From: DAOTXL01 sp034435455
GTDB taxonomy: Bacteria; Chloroflexota; Anaerolineae; JAAYZQ01
DNA length: 64,000 nucleotides
Direction: 5' to 3'
Assembly (NCBI GenBank): GCA_034435455.1
Contig: DAOTXL010000094.1
Location: 1 to 64,000 of the forward strand
The notes under the pieces were generated by a model. It was given only the letters and a program-made list of their open reading frames with translations. It made no database searches and was not told where the DNA came from. Positions 23,445 to 30,867 of this stretch are shown here, piece after piece. A program made the translations under genes and the position numbers. How positions within the stretch are numbered: the stretch's first letter is position 1; the number at the start of each line of letters is the position of its first letter.

Positions 23445-24569
23445 TTGACACCCCAACAGTTCAAACTGATGATCCCAGGCCCGGTAGATGCAGAGGACGA
23501 TGTCCTGGCAGCCATAGCCGGGCCCACCCTTCCCCACTATGGCGACCGCTGGTTGAAAATCTATCACGAGGCGGTGGACCACCTCAAACAGGTCTTTGGC
23601 ACTCAAAATGACCTCTTTTTGCTGGCCGGGCCAGGCACAGCAGGGCTGGACGCGGCTCTGGGAAGCCTGACCCAGACGGGCGAAAAGGTGTTGGTGCCGG
23701 CCAACGGCTTCTTCGGGCGGCGGCTGGCGGCGATAGCCCGGGGCTATGGGCTGGAGGTGCGGACCGTGGAGGCCCCCGCCGGGCAGCCCCTCGATCCAGA
23801 AGACATCCGCCGTTGTCTGGCCGCCGAGGGCGACCTCCAGGCCCTGGCCGTGGTGCACCTGGAGACCTCCACCGGGGTCCTCAACCCGGTGCGGGAGATC
23901 GCCGCCGTGGCGGATGAATTCGGGGTGCCGACCATTGTGGATGCCGTGTCGTCGCTGGGGGGGGTGCCCCTGCCGGTGGACGAATGGCACATTGACGTGT
24001 GCGTGACGGTCGCCAACAAATGCCTGGCCTGCCCGCCAGGCATAGCGCCGATATCGGTCAGCCAGCGCGCCTGGGACCAGATAGAGCGCAAGGGCAACCG
24101 CGCCCACGGCTGGTACCTGAACCTGCGTACCTGGAAAGAGTATGCCATCAACTGGGCCTCGTGGCACCCCTACCCCACCACCCTGCCCACCAACAACATC
24201 GTCGCCCTGCTGGTCAGCCTGCGGCGCATCCTCGATATCGGCCTGGAGGCCTACTATCGGCGCCACATCCAGGCCGCCCAGATGGTCCGCACCCGGTTGA
24301 AGGAGTGGGATTTCCGGATGCTCACCGCCGAGGCCCACACCTCGCCCCTGATCACCGCCATGTATGGCCTGCCGGGCATGGATATCGCCGACCTGCAGCG
24401 GTATCTGGTGGACGAGTGGCAGATCATGATCTCCGGCGGGCTCGACGAGTTGAAAGGACAGATCTTCCGGGTGGGGCACATCGGCAAGGCTGCTTCGGAA
24501 GAGTACAGCCAGCAGTTCCTGGCCGGCGTGGAGGCCTATTTACGTCGGCGCGGCTATCCGGTGCCGTGA
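23445..24569 (+). CDS. Class V aminotransferase, alanine/serine-glyoxylate type
   Basis: A 374-residue PLP enzyme. The start is a TTG at 23445, six bases after AGGAGG, matching the family start PQQFKLMIPGPV. Visible are AGPGTAGLDAALGSL (cofactor phosphate region), HLETSTGVLNPV, VDAVSSLGGVPLPVDEW (cofactor-binding Asp) and the Schiff-base Lys192 in VANKCLACPPG. This is the alanine-glyoxylate/serine-glyoxylate/aspartate group; the substrate cannot be fixed. An Fe-S protein gene follows after 7 bp. Known roles include photorespiratory-type glyoxylate metabolism. Confidence 0.85.
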   Translation: MTPQQFKLMIPGPVDAEDDVLAAIAGPTLPHYGDRWLKIYHEAVDHLKQVFGTQNDLFLLAGPGTAGLDAALGSLTQTGEKVLVPANGFFGRRLAAIARGYGLEVRTVEAPAGQPLDPEDIRRCLAAEGDLQALAVVHLETSTGVLNPVREIAAVADEFGVPTIVDAVSSLGGVPLPVDEWHIDVCVTVANKCLACPPGIAPISVSQRAWDQIERKGNRAHGWYLNLRTWKEYAINWASWHPYPTTLPTNNIVALLVSLRRILDIGLEAYYRRHIQAAQMVRTRLKEWDFRMLTAEAHTSPLITAMYGLPGMDIADLQRYLVDEWQIMISGGLDELKGQIFRVGHIGKAASEEYSQQFLAGVEAYLRRRGYPVP

Positions 24570-24576
24570 TCCACCC

Positions 24577-25524
24577 ATGAAACCCAAATCCCGCTCCGGC
24601 CTGCTCAGCGCTTCCACCCGCGCTTTCTGCCAGGAGGCCCGCCGGACGCCCGGCTACTCCCTGTTGGACTGGTTGCACGGCTACCTCTATGCCCGCTGGC
24701 CCTACCTCTACATCGGCATCGGGACGGGGGAGCACCCGCTGGCCCGCGTCGTGGGGCCGCTTCTGCGCCTGGGGGGGCGGCTGTTCCCGCGCCACGGGGG
24801 CGACGGCCGCCCTACCTTTGCCGATGGCTACCACGGCAAGGTCGTCCCGCTGGAGGCCGCAACCCAACTCGTCACCGTCCAGGAGGATCTGAATCTGGGT
24901 GACCTGGAGCAGATCATCCCTTACGCCACCGCCCGGGACCTGGTGCTGCAACACCCGGACCACATCGCCGTCCTGGAATGCCCCTGCCGTGCGGCCCGCG
25001 CCACCCCCTGTCTGCCCCTGGAGGTGTGCCTCATCGTTGGCGAGCCGTTCGCCAGCTTTGTCCTGGAGCACCATCCCCGCCGCGCCCGCCGGATCACCCC
25101 GGACGAGGCGACAGAGATCTTGCGTGCCGAGGACGAGCGGGGGCATGTCCACCATGCCTTCTTCAAAGACGCCATGTTGGGGCGGTTCTATGCCATCTGC
25201 AACTGCTGTTCCTGTTGCTGCGGGGCGATGCAGGCTCACCGGCACGGCACGCCGATGCTGGCCTCCTCTGGCTACGTCAGCGTCGTGGACACCGACCGGT
25301 GCATCGGGTGCGGCACCTGTGCTGACTTTTGCCAGTTCCACGCGATTTCAGTGGATGATGGGTTTGCCCGGATCGACGTTTCGGCTTGCATGGGCTGTGG
25401 AGTGTGCGCGGCACATTGCCCGCAGGGAGCCATCACTTTGCTGCGAGATCCGGCCAGGGGCGAGCCGCTGGAGATCCGAGAACTCATTGCCGGCACAACG
25501 CTCCCCGGTCCCGCCAGCCCGTGA
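24577..25524 (+). CDS. 4Fe-4S ferredoxin-domain protein
   Basis: A 315-residue iron-sulfur protein. The N-terminal half (~1-190) has AVLECPCRAARATPC and later AICNCCSCCCGAMQAH, Cys-rich motifs seen in anaerobe Fe-S proteins annexed to ferredoxins. The C-terminus is a 2[4Fe-4S] ferredoxin: CIGCGTCADFCQF and CMGCGVCAAHCPQ. There are no membrane helices, so a cytoplasmic electron-transfer role is likely. It is probably co-transcribed with the aminotransferase. A decayed partial copy of this gene lies 1.3 kb downstream at 26501-26690. Confidence 0.82.
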   Translation: MKPKSRSGLLSASTRAFCQEARRTPGYSLLDWLHGYLYARWPYLYIGIGTGEHPLARVVGPLLRLGGRLFPRHGGDGRPTFADGYHGKVVPLEAATQLVTVQEDLNLGDLEQIIPYATARDLVLQHPDHIAVLECPCRAARATPCLPLEVCLIVGEPFASFVLEHHPRRARRITPDEATEILRAEDERGHVHHAFFKDAMLGRFYAICNCCSCCCGAMQAHRHGTPMLASSGYVSVVDTDRCIGCGTCADFCQFHAISVDDGFARIDVSACMGCGVCAAHCPQGAITLLRDPARGEPLEIRELIAGTTLPGPASP

Positions 25525-25609
25525 ATAAGCAGGCCAGCCAAGCCAGAATTGGGCATTAGCCGGACAAAGAAGTAAGCAATTCAGAGCCAGACCCTTGCCA
25601 TGGGTATAC

Positions 25610-26044
25610 CTAAAGACTGGACGGCCACACGCCCAATCCGGCTGCCTCTCCAGCACGCCACAGCTCGCGGTCAAACGTAGCCAGCACCACCCGCTGGCGC
25701 AGGCTCTCCTGCCAATACAGTGCCGATGCCAGGTGCACGGCGTCGTAGCCACGCAAGCCATAGTCCCAGGCCATGGTATCAGCCCGGGCGAGGAGTGGTT
25801 CGGTAAGCTGGATTCGAGCCAACCGTAACCACTCGGCACGGAAAACGAGCAAGGCGGCCTCGGCTTCATCACGCCCCACAAACCCCATGCGTGCAGCACG
25901 GGCCAGCGCAGCAGCCACCTCAGCACGGCTGCTGAGACAGGTACCCACTGTCTCAGCCTGAGTGACAACTCCTGCTACGTCATCCGAACCCGCTTCACGG
26001 ACATAGCGCTTGACGAGTGCGCTCGAATCCAGATAGAGAATCAT
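25610..26044 (-). CDS. vapC: PIN-domain toxin (VapC-like)
   Basis: A 144-residue PIN RNase from the ATG at 26044, which overlaps the antitoxin stop as ATGA. The four acidic positions are present: YLDSSALVKRY, SSRAEVAAAL, and LRGYDAVHLASAL followed by LATFDREL. Known VapC toxins cut tRNA or rRNA; the target here is unknown. With the upstream gene it forms a complete type II toxin-antitoxin pair. Confidence 0.87.
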   Translation of the reverse strand: MILYLDSSALVKRYVREAGSDDVAGVVTQAETVGTCLSSRAEVAAALARAARMGFVGRDEAEAALLVFRAEWLRLARIQLTEPLLARADTMAWDYGLRGYDAVHLASALYWQESLRQRVVLATFDRELWRAGEAAGLGVWPSSL

Positions 26045-26316
26045 CCCCGCTCTTCGATCAGTAGGTCGGCAACACTGTTCTGCCCCCGCACTTGGGCGAC
26101 TGGCACCAGCGGTTCCAGTTTCTGGCCCGACCAGGCCAAGCTGCCGGCCGCGATCATAGCCTGTAGCCTGGCCTCCAGAGGCTGGTCGGCCGGGACAATG
26201 CGTCCCACCGGCTGACCACGTTCCGTGATCAGGATCGTTTCTCCCGTTCTGACCTTGCGTAGATACTCGCTGAGTCGTGTCTTGAGTTCGCGGACACCCA
26301 CAGTCATCTCCGTCAT
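26041..26316 (-). CDS. Phd/YefM-family antitoxin
   Basis: A 91-residue antitoxin: VGVRELKTRLSEYLRKVRTGETILITERGQPVGRIVP is the Phd/YefM DNA-binding fold, followed by a flexible toxin-binding tail. It is the first gene of a two-gene operon with the PIN toxin and probably represses its own promoter (TTGACA, 17 bp, TAGAAT) at 26352-26380. Confidence 0.87.
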   Translation of the reverse strand: MTEMTVGVRELKTRLSEYLRKVRTGETILITERGQPVGRIVPADQPLEARLQAMIAAGSLAWSGQKLEPLVPVAQVRGQNSVADLLIEERG

Positions 26317-26351
26317 GATACCCTCCTGCTATCAGACGATCTTGCAACTAC

Positions 26352-26380
26352 ATTCTACACAAAGTGGGCACAAATGTCAA
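26352..26380 (-). promoter_or_regulatory. Promoter of the Phd-PIN operon
   Basis: On the minus strand TTGACA (26380-26375), a 17-bp spacer and TAGAAT (26357-26352), about 36 bases before the antitoxin ATG. Confidence 0.65.
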
Positions 26381-26500
26381 GGAACTGTTCGAGATCGAGA
26401 TATAGAAGATCACCGCTAAAACATTTTTCTTCTGTACGCCAGCGGCGGTATCACCAACCGTGCTGTCACAGCGAATCGCGCTTGTTGATTGTGCCCCCTA

Positions 26501-26690
26501 CAAGGATGCGATGTAGGCCGCTTCTACGCCCTCTGCAACTGCTGTTCCTGGTGCCTGTCCTGAGCGTAGCCGAAGGGCTGCGGGGCGATGCAGGCTCACC
26601 GGCACGGCACGCCGATGCTGGCCTCCTCCGGCTCCACGACCCGGCCAAGGGCGAGCCGCTGGAGATCCAAAGGCTTATCGTAGCGGCGAC
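26501..26690 (+). pseudogene. Decayed partial copy of the Fe-S protein gene
   Basis: The stretch matches the ferredoxin-domain gene at 25164-25500 in blocks: GGCCGCTTCTACGCCCTCTG and TGCAACTGCTGTTCCTG, then GGGGCGATGCAGGCTCACCG onward, and CGAGCCGCTGGAGATCC at the end. About 25 bases including CCTGAGCGTAGCCGAAGG interrupt the first block, and roughly 175 bases that would encode both ferredoxin motifs are missing. Stops and frameshifts prevent a product. It is a duplication remnant, separated from the parent by the PIN-Phd operon. Confidence 0.85.
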
Positions 26691-26849
26691 GGCGACTGTA
26701 CAGGATTGAGCGTTCGTGGGGGGACACGACAAGCAAGGTCGTTCCGATCGAGGTTCGCCTCCCACCCTTGTTTGTTGCAGACCCCATGTCACCTGTACTA
26801 ACCCGCAGGTGGCTTGTTGCGCTCAGGGTCTTTTCATTCTCACCGTCGG

Positions 26850-26947
26850 AGGTGCCAGGCACTTCCGGTGGGCCTTTCATCGTCCATTGTCATCGTTGAC
26901 GTCCTGATCCTCTCGTTGCTCAATAGTGCCCCAAGTGCCTGGCACCT
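26850..26947. repeat. Element bounded by perfect 15-bp inverted repeats
   Basis: AGGTGCCAGGCACTT at 26850-26864 and its exact reverse complement AAGTGCCTGGCACCT at 26933-26947 enclose 68 bases. Each arm is itself nearly palindromic. A third copy of the core (AGGTGCCTGGCACCT) forms the last codons of the fur gene at 57334-57348. It fits a REP/BIME-like or miniature mobile element. The rest of 26691-26984 holds nothing recognisable. Confidence 0.7.
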
Positions 26948-26984
26948 GAACAATGAAATGACCCTATGTTGTGCTTGATGTCGC

Positions 26985-27014
26985 TTGACACGCGAGGCTG
27001 GCGTGTGCTACAAT
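26985..27014 (+). promoter_or_regulatory. Promoter of the patatin gene
   Basis: TTGACA (26985-26990), an 18-bp spacer and TACAAT (27009-27014). The leader to the ATG at 27204 is about 180 bases and contains no other recognised element. Confidence 0.6.
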
Positions 27015-27203
27015 CAGGGTGCATGGAAAGGAAGAATCGTGCGAAAGCCCCACGGTGAGCAGTGCCTGAAAACCAACGGCAAGACGGGGGATTATAACCA
27101 GGTCGGTGGAGGTCCTCTTGCTGCCGCGATGGCCGGTGATCCGGGGCAGCAACGCCTCAAGTTTCCTTTGCGTCCTGGTCCATCTTGGGAGGGAGGGAGG
27201 AAA

Positions 27204-28811
27204 ATGGTCAGGGATTTCAAACGAGCTCTGGTCCTTTCCGGCGGCGGAGCCAAAGGGGTCTTTGAGGCCGGGGTGCTCAAAGCCTGCCACCACCTGGGCC
27301 TGACCTTCGATGTCATCACCGGTTCGTCCATCGGCGCCATCAATGCCGTGCTCTTTGCCGAGTACCTGCGCCGCCGGCAGCACAACCTGGACGATGCTGT
27401 CCGCTATTTCAACCGCTTTCTGAGCATCTGGGAGGACCTGGACGCGGCCAACCTGATCGACCTGGACCTGTTGGAGCCGTTGATCAAAGACCTGGCCCGC
27501 ATCGAGATCGGCCTGGATGACCTGCTCCACATCTGGTGGGGGTTAACCGGCGAATCGCTGTGGGACAAGATCAACGGCGGATGGCACGTCTTCTGGGCCC
27601 TGGCCGAGCTGGACGACGTGTTGCCCCTGTCGCTGCAGGATATCCGGGAGCTGTACAAGGCCTGGCGGAACGAGGAGCATCAGCCCCCCGTCCAGGAACG
27701 GTTCCGCGAAGCCCTGCGCCGCTTTCTGGTCAAACACAACGCCGAACGGGGGTTGTTCGACAACACCTCCTTGCGCCAGATCATGACCACCCCCTACGAC
27801 GAATCGGGGGTGCCGCCCCTGGCCCTCAACCAGGGCCTGAGCAGCTTCTGGGCCGCCGGCGTGGACGTGCGGCTGACCCGCACCAATGTGCGCAGCGGCC
27901 GGCTGGAGATCTCCGCGCACCGCACCCTGCCCGAAGTGCTCAAACGGATCGCCGACGACCCGGCCAGGGCCAGGGATGTCATTGTCGGCGACCCGAACGC
28001 TGTGGCCGCTGCCCTCGCCTCGGCCGCCTTGCCGGTGGCCTTTGTGCCCCGCTCCCTGACCGAGATCTATCCCCCCGGCCCGTACGAAAACCTGGCCCTC
28101 TATGCCATCCTGAACGGCCCCGAAACAGCAGCCGGGTTCGGCATCAGCCCGGCCCAACACTCCCCCCTGTCGGCTGCCTACCCGCGCGCAGACGACCTCT
28201 ACATTGACGGGGGGATTCTGGACAATTACCCCCTGTCGCCGGCCATTGACGCCATCAAAGACGCGGCCCGCCGGGCTCGCTCGGCCCGCCAGGCCAGCCT
28301 GATCTACCGCCGGACCCACGACGTCTTTGTCGTCTTCCTGGGGCCGGAGCCCAAGGTCGCCGAGCTGCTGCCGGGCCAGGCCCAGCAGATGCTGGCCTAC
28401 GAATATGGCCTGCGCGCCTGGGAATTGACACAGAACGCCAAAATGCTGAACGACGCCCGGAGCGCCGAACGCATCACTCATCTGATGGAGCAGGCCACCG
28501 GCTGGAAAGAGGGCAACCGGCCTGAGCGCATCCTGGTCAACGTCCGGCGCATCTACCCCGCAGAGATGCTGACCGGCACCCTGACTTTTCACCGGCGGAT
28601 GGGCTTCAGCCGCGAGCGGAACCGGCAACTGCTGGCCATGGGCTGCTGGACCATGCTCGAACTGCTGGCCGATCCGGCCAACCTGGCCCGGCTGGAGGAG
28701 GGCTCGCAGCAGGCGCTGCGCCGATTGTACCGGCCCGACGCCGCTGCCCCCCACGGCTGGCGCTGCACCGCCACCACTTGTCGCCTGCGCGATGCCTGCA
28801 CCTGCACGTAA
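27204..28811 (+). CDS. Patatin-like phospholipase
   Basis: A 535-residue patatin from the ATG at 27204, which follows GGGAGGGAGG; an open frame extends upstream but has no better start. The oxyanion loop is SGGGAKGVFEAG, the nucleophile lies in GSSIGAINA (GxSxG), and the catalytic Asp in YIDGGILDNYPL (DGG). The middle region (~100-330) is a long insertion relative to minimal patatins. No signal peptide is seen. It probably hydrolyses membrane lipids; no partner gene (nucleotide cyclase, effector) lies beside it, so a housekeeping role is as likely as defence. Confidence 0.85.
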   Translation: MVRDFKRALVLSGGGAKGVFEAGVLKACHHLGLTFDVITGSSIGAINAVLFAEYLRRRQHNLDDAVRYFNRFLSIWEDLDAANLIDLDLLEPLIKDLARIEIGLDDLLHIWWGLTGESLWDKINGGWHVFWALAELDDVLPLSLQDIRELYKAWRNEEHQPPVQERFREALRRFLVKHNAERGLFDNTSLRQIMTTPYDESGVPPLALNQGLSSFWAAGVDVRLTRTNVRSGRLEISAHRTLPEVLKRIADDPARARDVIVGDPNAVAAALASAALPVAFVPRSLTEIYPPGPYENLALYAILNGPETAAGFGISPAQHSPLSAAYPRADDLYIDGGILDNYPLSPAIDAIKDAARRARSARQASLIYRRTHDVFVVFLGPEPKVAELLPGQAQQMLAYEYGLRAWELTQNAKMLNDARSAERITHLMEQATGWKEGNRPERILVNVRRIYPAEMLTGTLTFHRRMGFSRERNRQLLAMGCWTMLELLADPANLARLEEGSQQALRRLYRPDAAAPHGWRCTATTCRLRDACTCT

Positions 28812-28836
28812 ACAAGGGCGATGGCCCACAGTCGGG

Positions 28837-28874
28837 TTGACAGCCGGCAGGTTCGATGTATAATGTAATGTATA
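28837..28874 (+). promoter_or_regulatory. Consensus promoter with ATGTA operator repeats
   Basis: TTGACA (28837-28842), a 16-bp spacer and TATAAT (28859-28864). The -10 box lies inside reiterated ATGTA: ATGTATA at 28856 and 28868, with another ATGTA at 28863. Direct repeats over the -10 are typical operators for ribbon-helix-helix antitoxins, so autorepression by the next gene is likely. Confidence 0.65.
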
Positions 28875-28899
28875 GACTTGGACTGCTGAGGGATATCTT

Positions 28900-29157
28900 G
28901 TGGCAAGAATGGTGCGCAAGCAGGTGTACCTCGAACCGCGACAGGAGGCATTGCTCAAGAGATTGGCCCAAGAAACAGGAACTCCAGAGGCCGAGCTCAT
29001 CCGCCAGGCCATCGACCGTCACACCCAGACCCTTCTCTTCCCCCGAAAGAACCTGATAGCCTGGCAGAGAGAACGGGCCTTCATCGAACATCTGATCCGG
29101 CAAGGCCCCGTGCCCGGCGGTCGGACCTGGACCCGCGAGGACCTCTATGATCGCTAG
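28900..29157 (+). CDS. Ribbon-helix-helix (CopG-like) antitoxin
   Basis: An 85-residue protein from the GTG at 28900 (an ATG lies three codons later). Residues 1-45 form a ribbon-helix-helix: VRKQVYLEPRQEALLKRLAQ followed by GTPEAELIRQAID. The remainder is a Trp/Arg-rich toxin-binding tail. It overlaps the PIN toxin gene by 11 bases. It probably binds the ATGTA repeats at its own promoter. Confidence 0.82.
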   Translation: MARMVRKQVYLEPRQEALLKRLAQETGTPEAELIRQAIDRHTQTLLFPRKNLIAWQRERAFIEHLIRQGPVPGGRTWTREDLYDR

Positions 29158-29602
29158 GATCTTGGTGGATACCAGTGTGCTGGTGTATGCCTACGACCGG
29201 TCGGAGCCGGAGAAACAGGCCCGTGCTCTACAAGTCCTGGACCGTCTGGCGGTAAGTGGGGCAGGGGCCCTCAGCACCCAGGTGCTCTCCGAGTTCTTTG
29301 TGGCCGTAACACGCAAGCTCCCGGCTCCTCTGATCCTGGACGATGCCTATGAGCGCGTTGTAGGACACTTGCAATCCTGGACGATCCTGGATTTGACGGC
29401 GATGGTTGTACTGGAGGCTGTTCGGGGCGTGCGTGACTATCAGTTCAGCTTCTGGGATGCGCAGATCTGGGCTTCCGCCCGGCTGAACCAGGTGGAGATT
29501 GTGTTCAGCGAGGATTTCAGCCCGGGTGCAGTGGTGGAAGGCGTGCGCTTTGTGAACCCTTTTGCTCCCGACTTTCGGCTCGAAGAATGGGGGATGGGGT
29601 GA
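29147..29602 (+). CDS. vapC: PIN-domain toxin (VapC-like)
   Basis: A 151-residue PIN RNase. The acidic active-site positions are visible in ILVDTSVLVYAYD, STQVLSEFFVAV, FSFWDAQIWASA and VFSEDFSPG, the last two as in VapC proteins of the YAYD/FWDA subgroup. It overlaps its antitoxin and ends at the start of sbcD (GTGA), so readthrough into sbcD is possible. Confidence 0.87.
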   Translation: MIARILVDTSVLVYAYDRSEPEKQARALQVLDRLAVSGAGALSTQVLSEFFVAVTRKLPAPLILDDAYERVVGHLQSWTILDLTAMVVLEAVRGVRDYQFSFWDAQIWASARLNQVEIVFSEDFSPGAVVEGVRFVNPFAPDFRLEEWGMG

Positions 29603-30825
29603 ACGGCATCCGTATTTTGCACCTGGCCGACCTGCACATCGGCATGGAGAACTATGGGCAACTGGACCCGGCCACCGGCCTCAACGGCCGGGTGATGGAT
29701 TTCTTGCGGCGCTTGAGCGAGGCCGTGGAGTATGCCCTGGAAAACCAGGTGGACCTGGCCCTCTTTGCCGGCGACGTTTACAAGAGCCGCGAACCCAACT
29801 CCACCTACCGCCGCGAGTTCGCCCGGCGGATCAAGCGCCTGGCCGATGCCGGCATCCCGGTGGTGCTGCTGGTGGGCAACCACGACCTGCCGGCCCAGGA
29901 GCAACGGGCCTCCAGCGTTGACATTTTTCGCACCCTGGAAGTGCCCAACGTGGTGGTGGCCAGCCACGACCGGCTGCACCGCCTCACCACGCGGCGCGGG
30001 GCCGAGATCCAGGTGGCGACCGTGCCCTACCCCATCCGCCAGCGGCTCCTGACCCACGACGAGCACAAAGGGAAACCGATCGCCGAACTGGACCGGCTGG
30101 TCCAGGAGCTGCTCACCGATAACATCCGCGCCCTGGCTGCCCAGGTGGACCCCTCGCTGCCGGCGGTGCTGCTGGGCCATTTCAGCGTGTCGGAAGCCAG
30201 ATTCGGTTCGGAGCGGGCGGTGATGTTGGGCCGCGACGTGGTGGTGCTCAAGAGCGCCCTGGCCGATCCGGCCTTTGATTATGTGGCCCTGGGCCATATC
30301 CACCGCCACCAGGAGCTCAACGGCGGCCACCACCCGCCTATCGTCTACTCCGGCAGCCTGGAGCGCATTGATTTCAGCGAGGAGCACGAAGCCAAGGGCT
30401 TTGTCGTGGCCGACGTGCGCCGGGGCCACACCGACTGGCAGTTCCACCCGGTGGCCGCCCGCCGCTTCCTGACCATCCGCGCCGACGTGCGGGACGAGGC
30501 CGACCCGCTGGCGGCGCTGCTGGCCACGATCACCCGGCACAACCTGACCGACGCCGTGGTGCGCGTCACGGTCCAGGCCCGGGCCGACCAGGAAGGGCTC
30601 CTCCGCGACGGCGACATCCATCGGGCGCTGGAAGGGGCGTATTACGTCGCCACCATCAGCAAAGAGATCGAGCGGGCCTACCGCCAGCGGCTGGGCGGCG
30701 AATCGCCGGAGGCACTGACCCCCGGCCAACTGCTGGCCCGTTACCTGGAGAGCAAAGACACTCCCCCCGACCGGATCGCAGTCCTGCTGCGCTATGCCGA
30801 AGAGATCTTCCAAAGCTCCATGTAG
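29587..30825 (+). CDS. sbcD: DNA repair exonuclease SbcD/Mre11
   Basis: A 412-residue metallophosphoesterase with all Mre11 motifs: LHLADLHIG, FAGDVYKS, LVGNHDLPA, LLGHFSVSEA, ALGHIHRHQ and YSGSLERIDFSE. It works with the SbcC ATPase on double-strand break ends and hairpins, but no sbcC follows within this window; the next gene is a secreted-type Ig protein. The ATG at 29587 overlaps the toxin gene; a GTG at 29599 is an alternative start. Confidence 0.92.
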   Translation: MGDGVNGIRILHLADLHIGMENYGQLDPATGLNGRVMDFLRRLSEAVEYALENQVDLALFAGDVYKSREPNSTYRREFARRIKRLADAGIPVVLLVGNHDLPAQEQRASSVDIFRTLEVPNVVVASHDRLHRLTTRRGAEIQVATVPYPIRQRLLTHDEHKGKPIAELDRLVQELLTDNIRALAAQVDPSLPAVLLGHFSVSEARFGSERAVMLGRDVVVLKSALADPAFDYVALGHIHRHQELNGGHHPPIVYSGSLERIDFSEEHEAKGFVVADVRRGHTDWQFHPVAARRFLTIRADVRDEADPLAALLATITRHNLTDAVVRVTVQARADQEGLLRDGDIHRALEGAYYVATISKEIERAYRQRLGGESPEALTPGQLLARYLESKDTPPDRIAVLLRYAEEIFQSSM

Positions 30826-30867
30826 GGCAACTGCCGGCAATTGTCCTACAAAAGCGAAAGTCGAACG

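Noticed and set aside
27204..28811. Patatin as a CBASS/anti-phage effector
   Set aside because: No nucleotide cyclase, sensor or other defence gene lies beside it.
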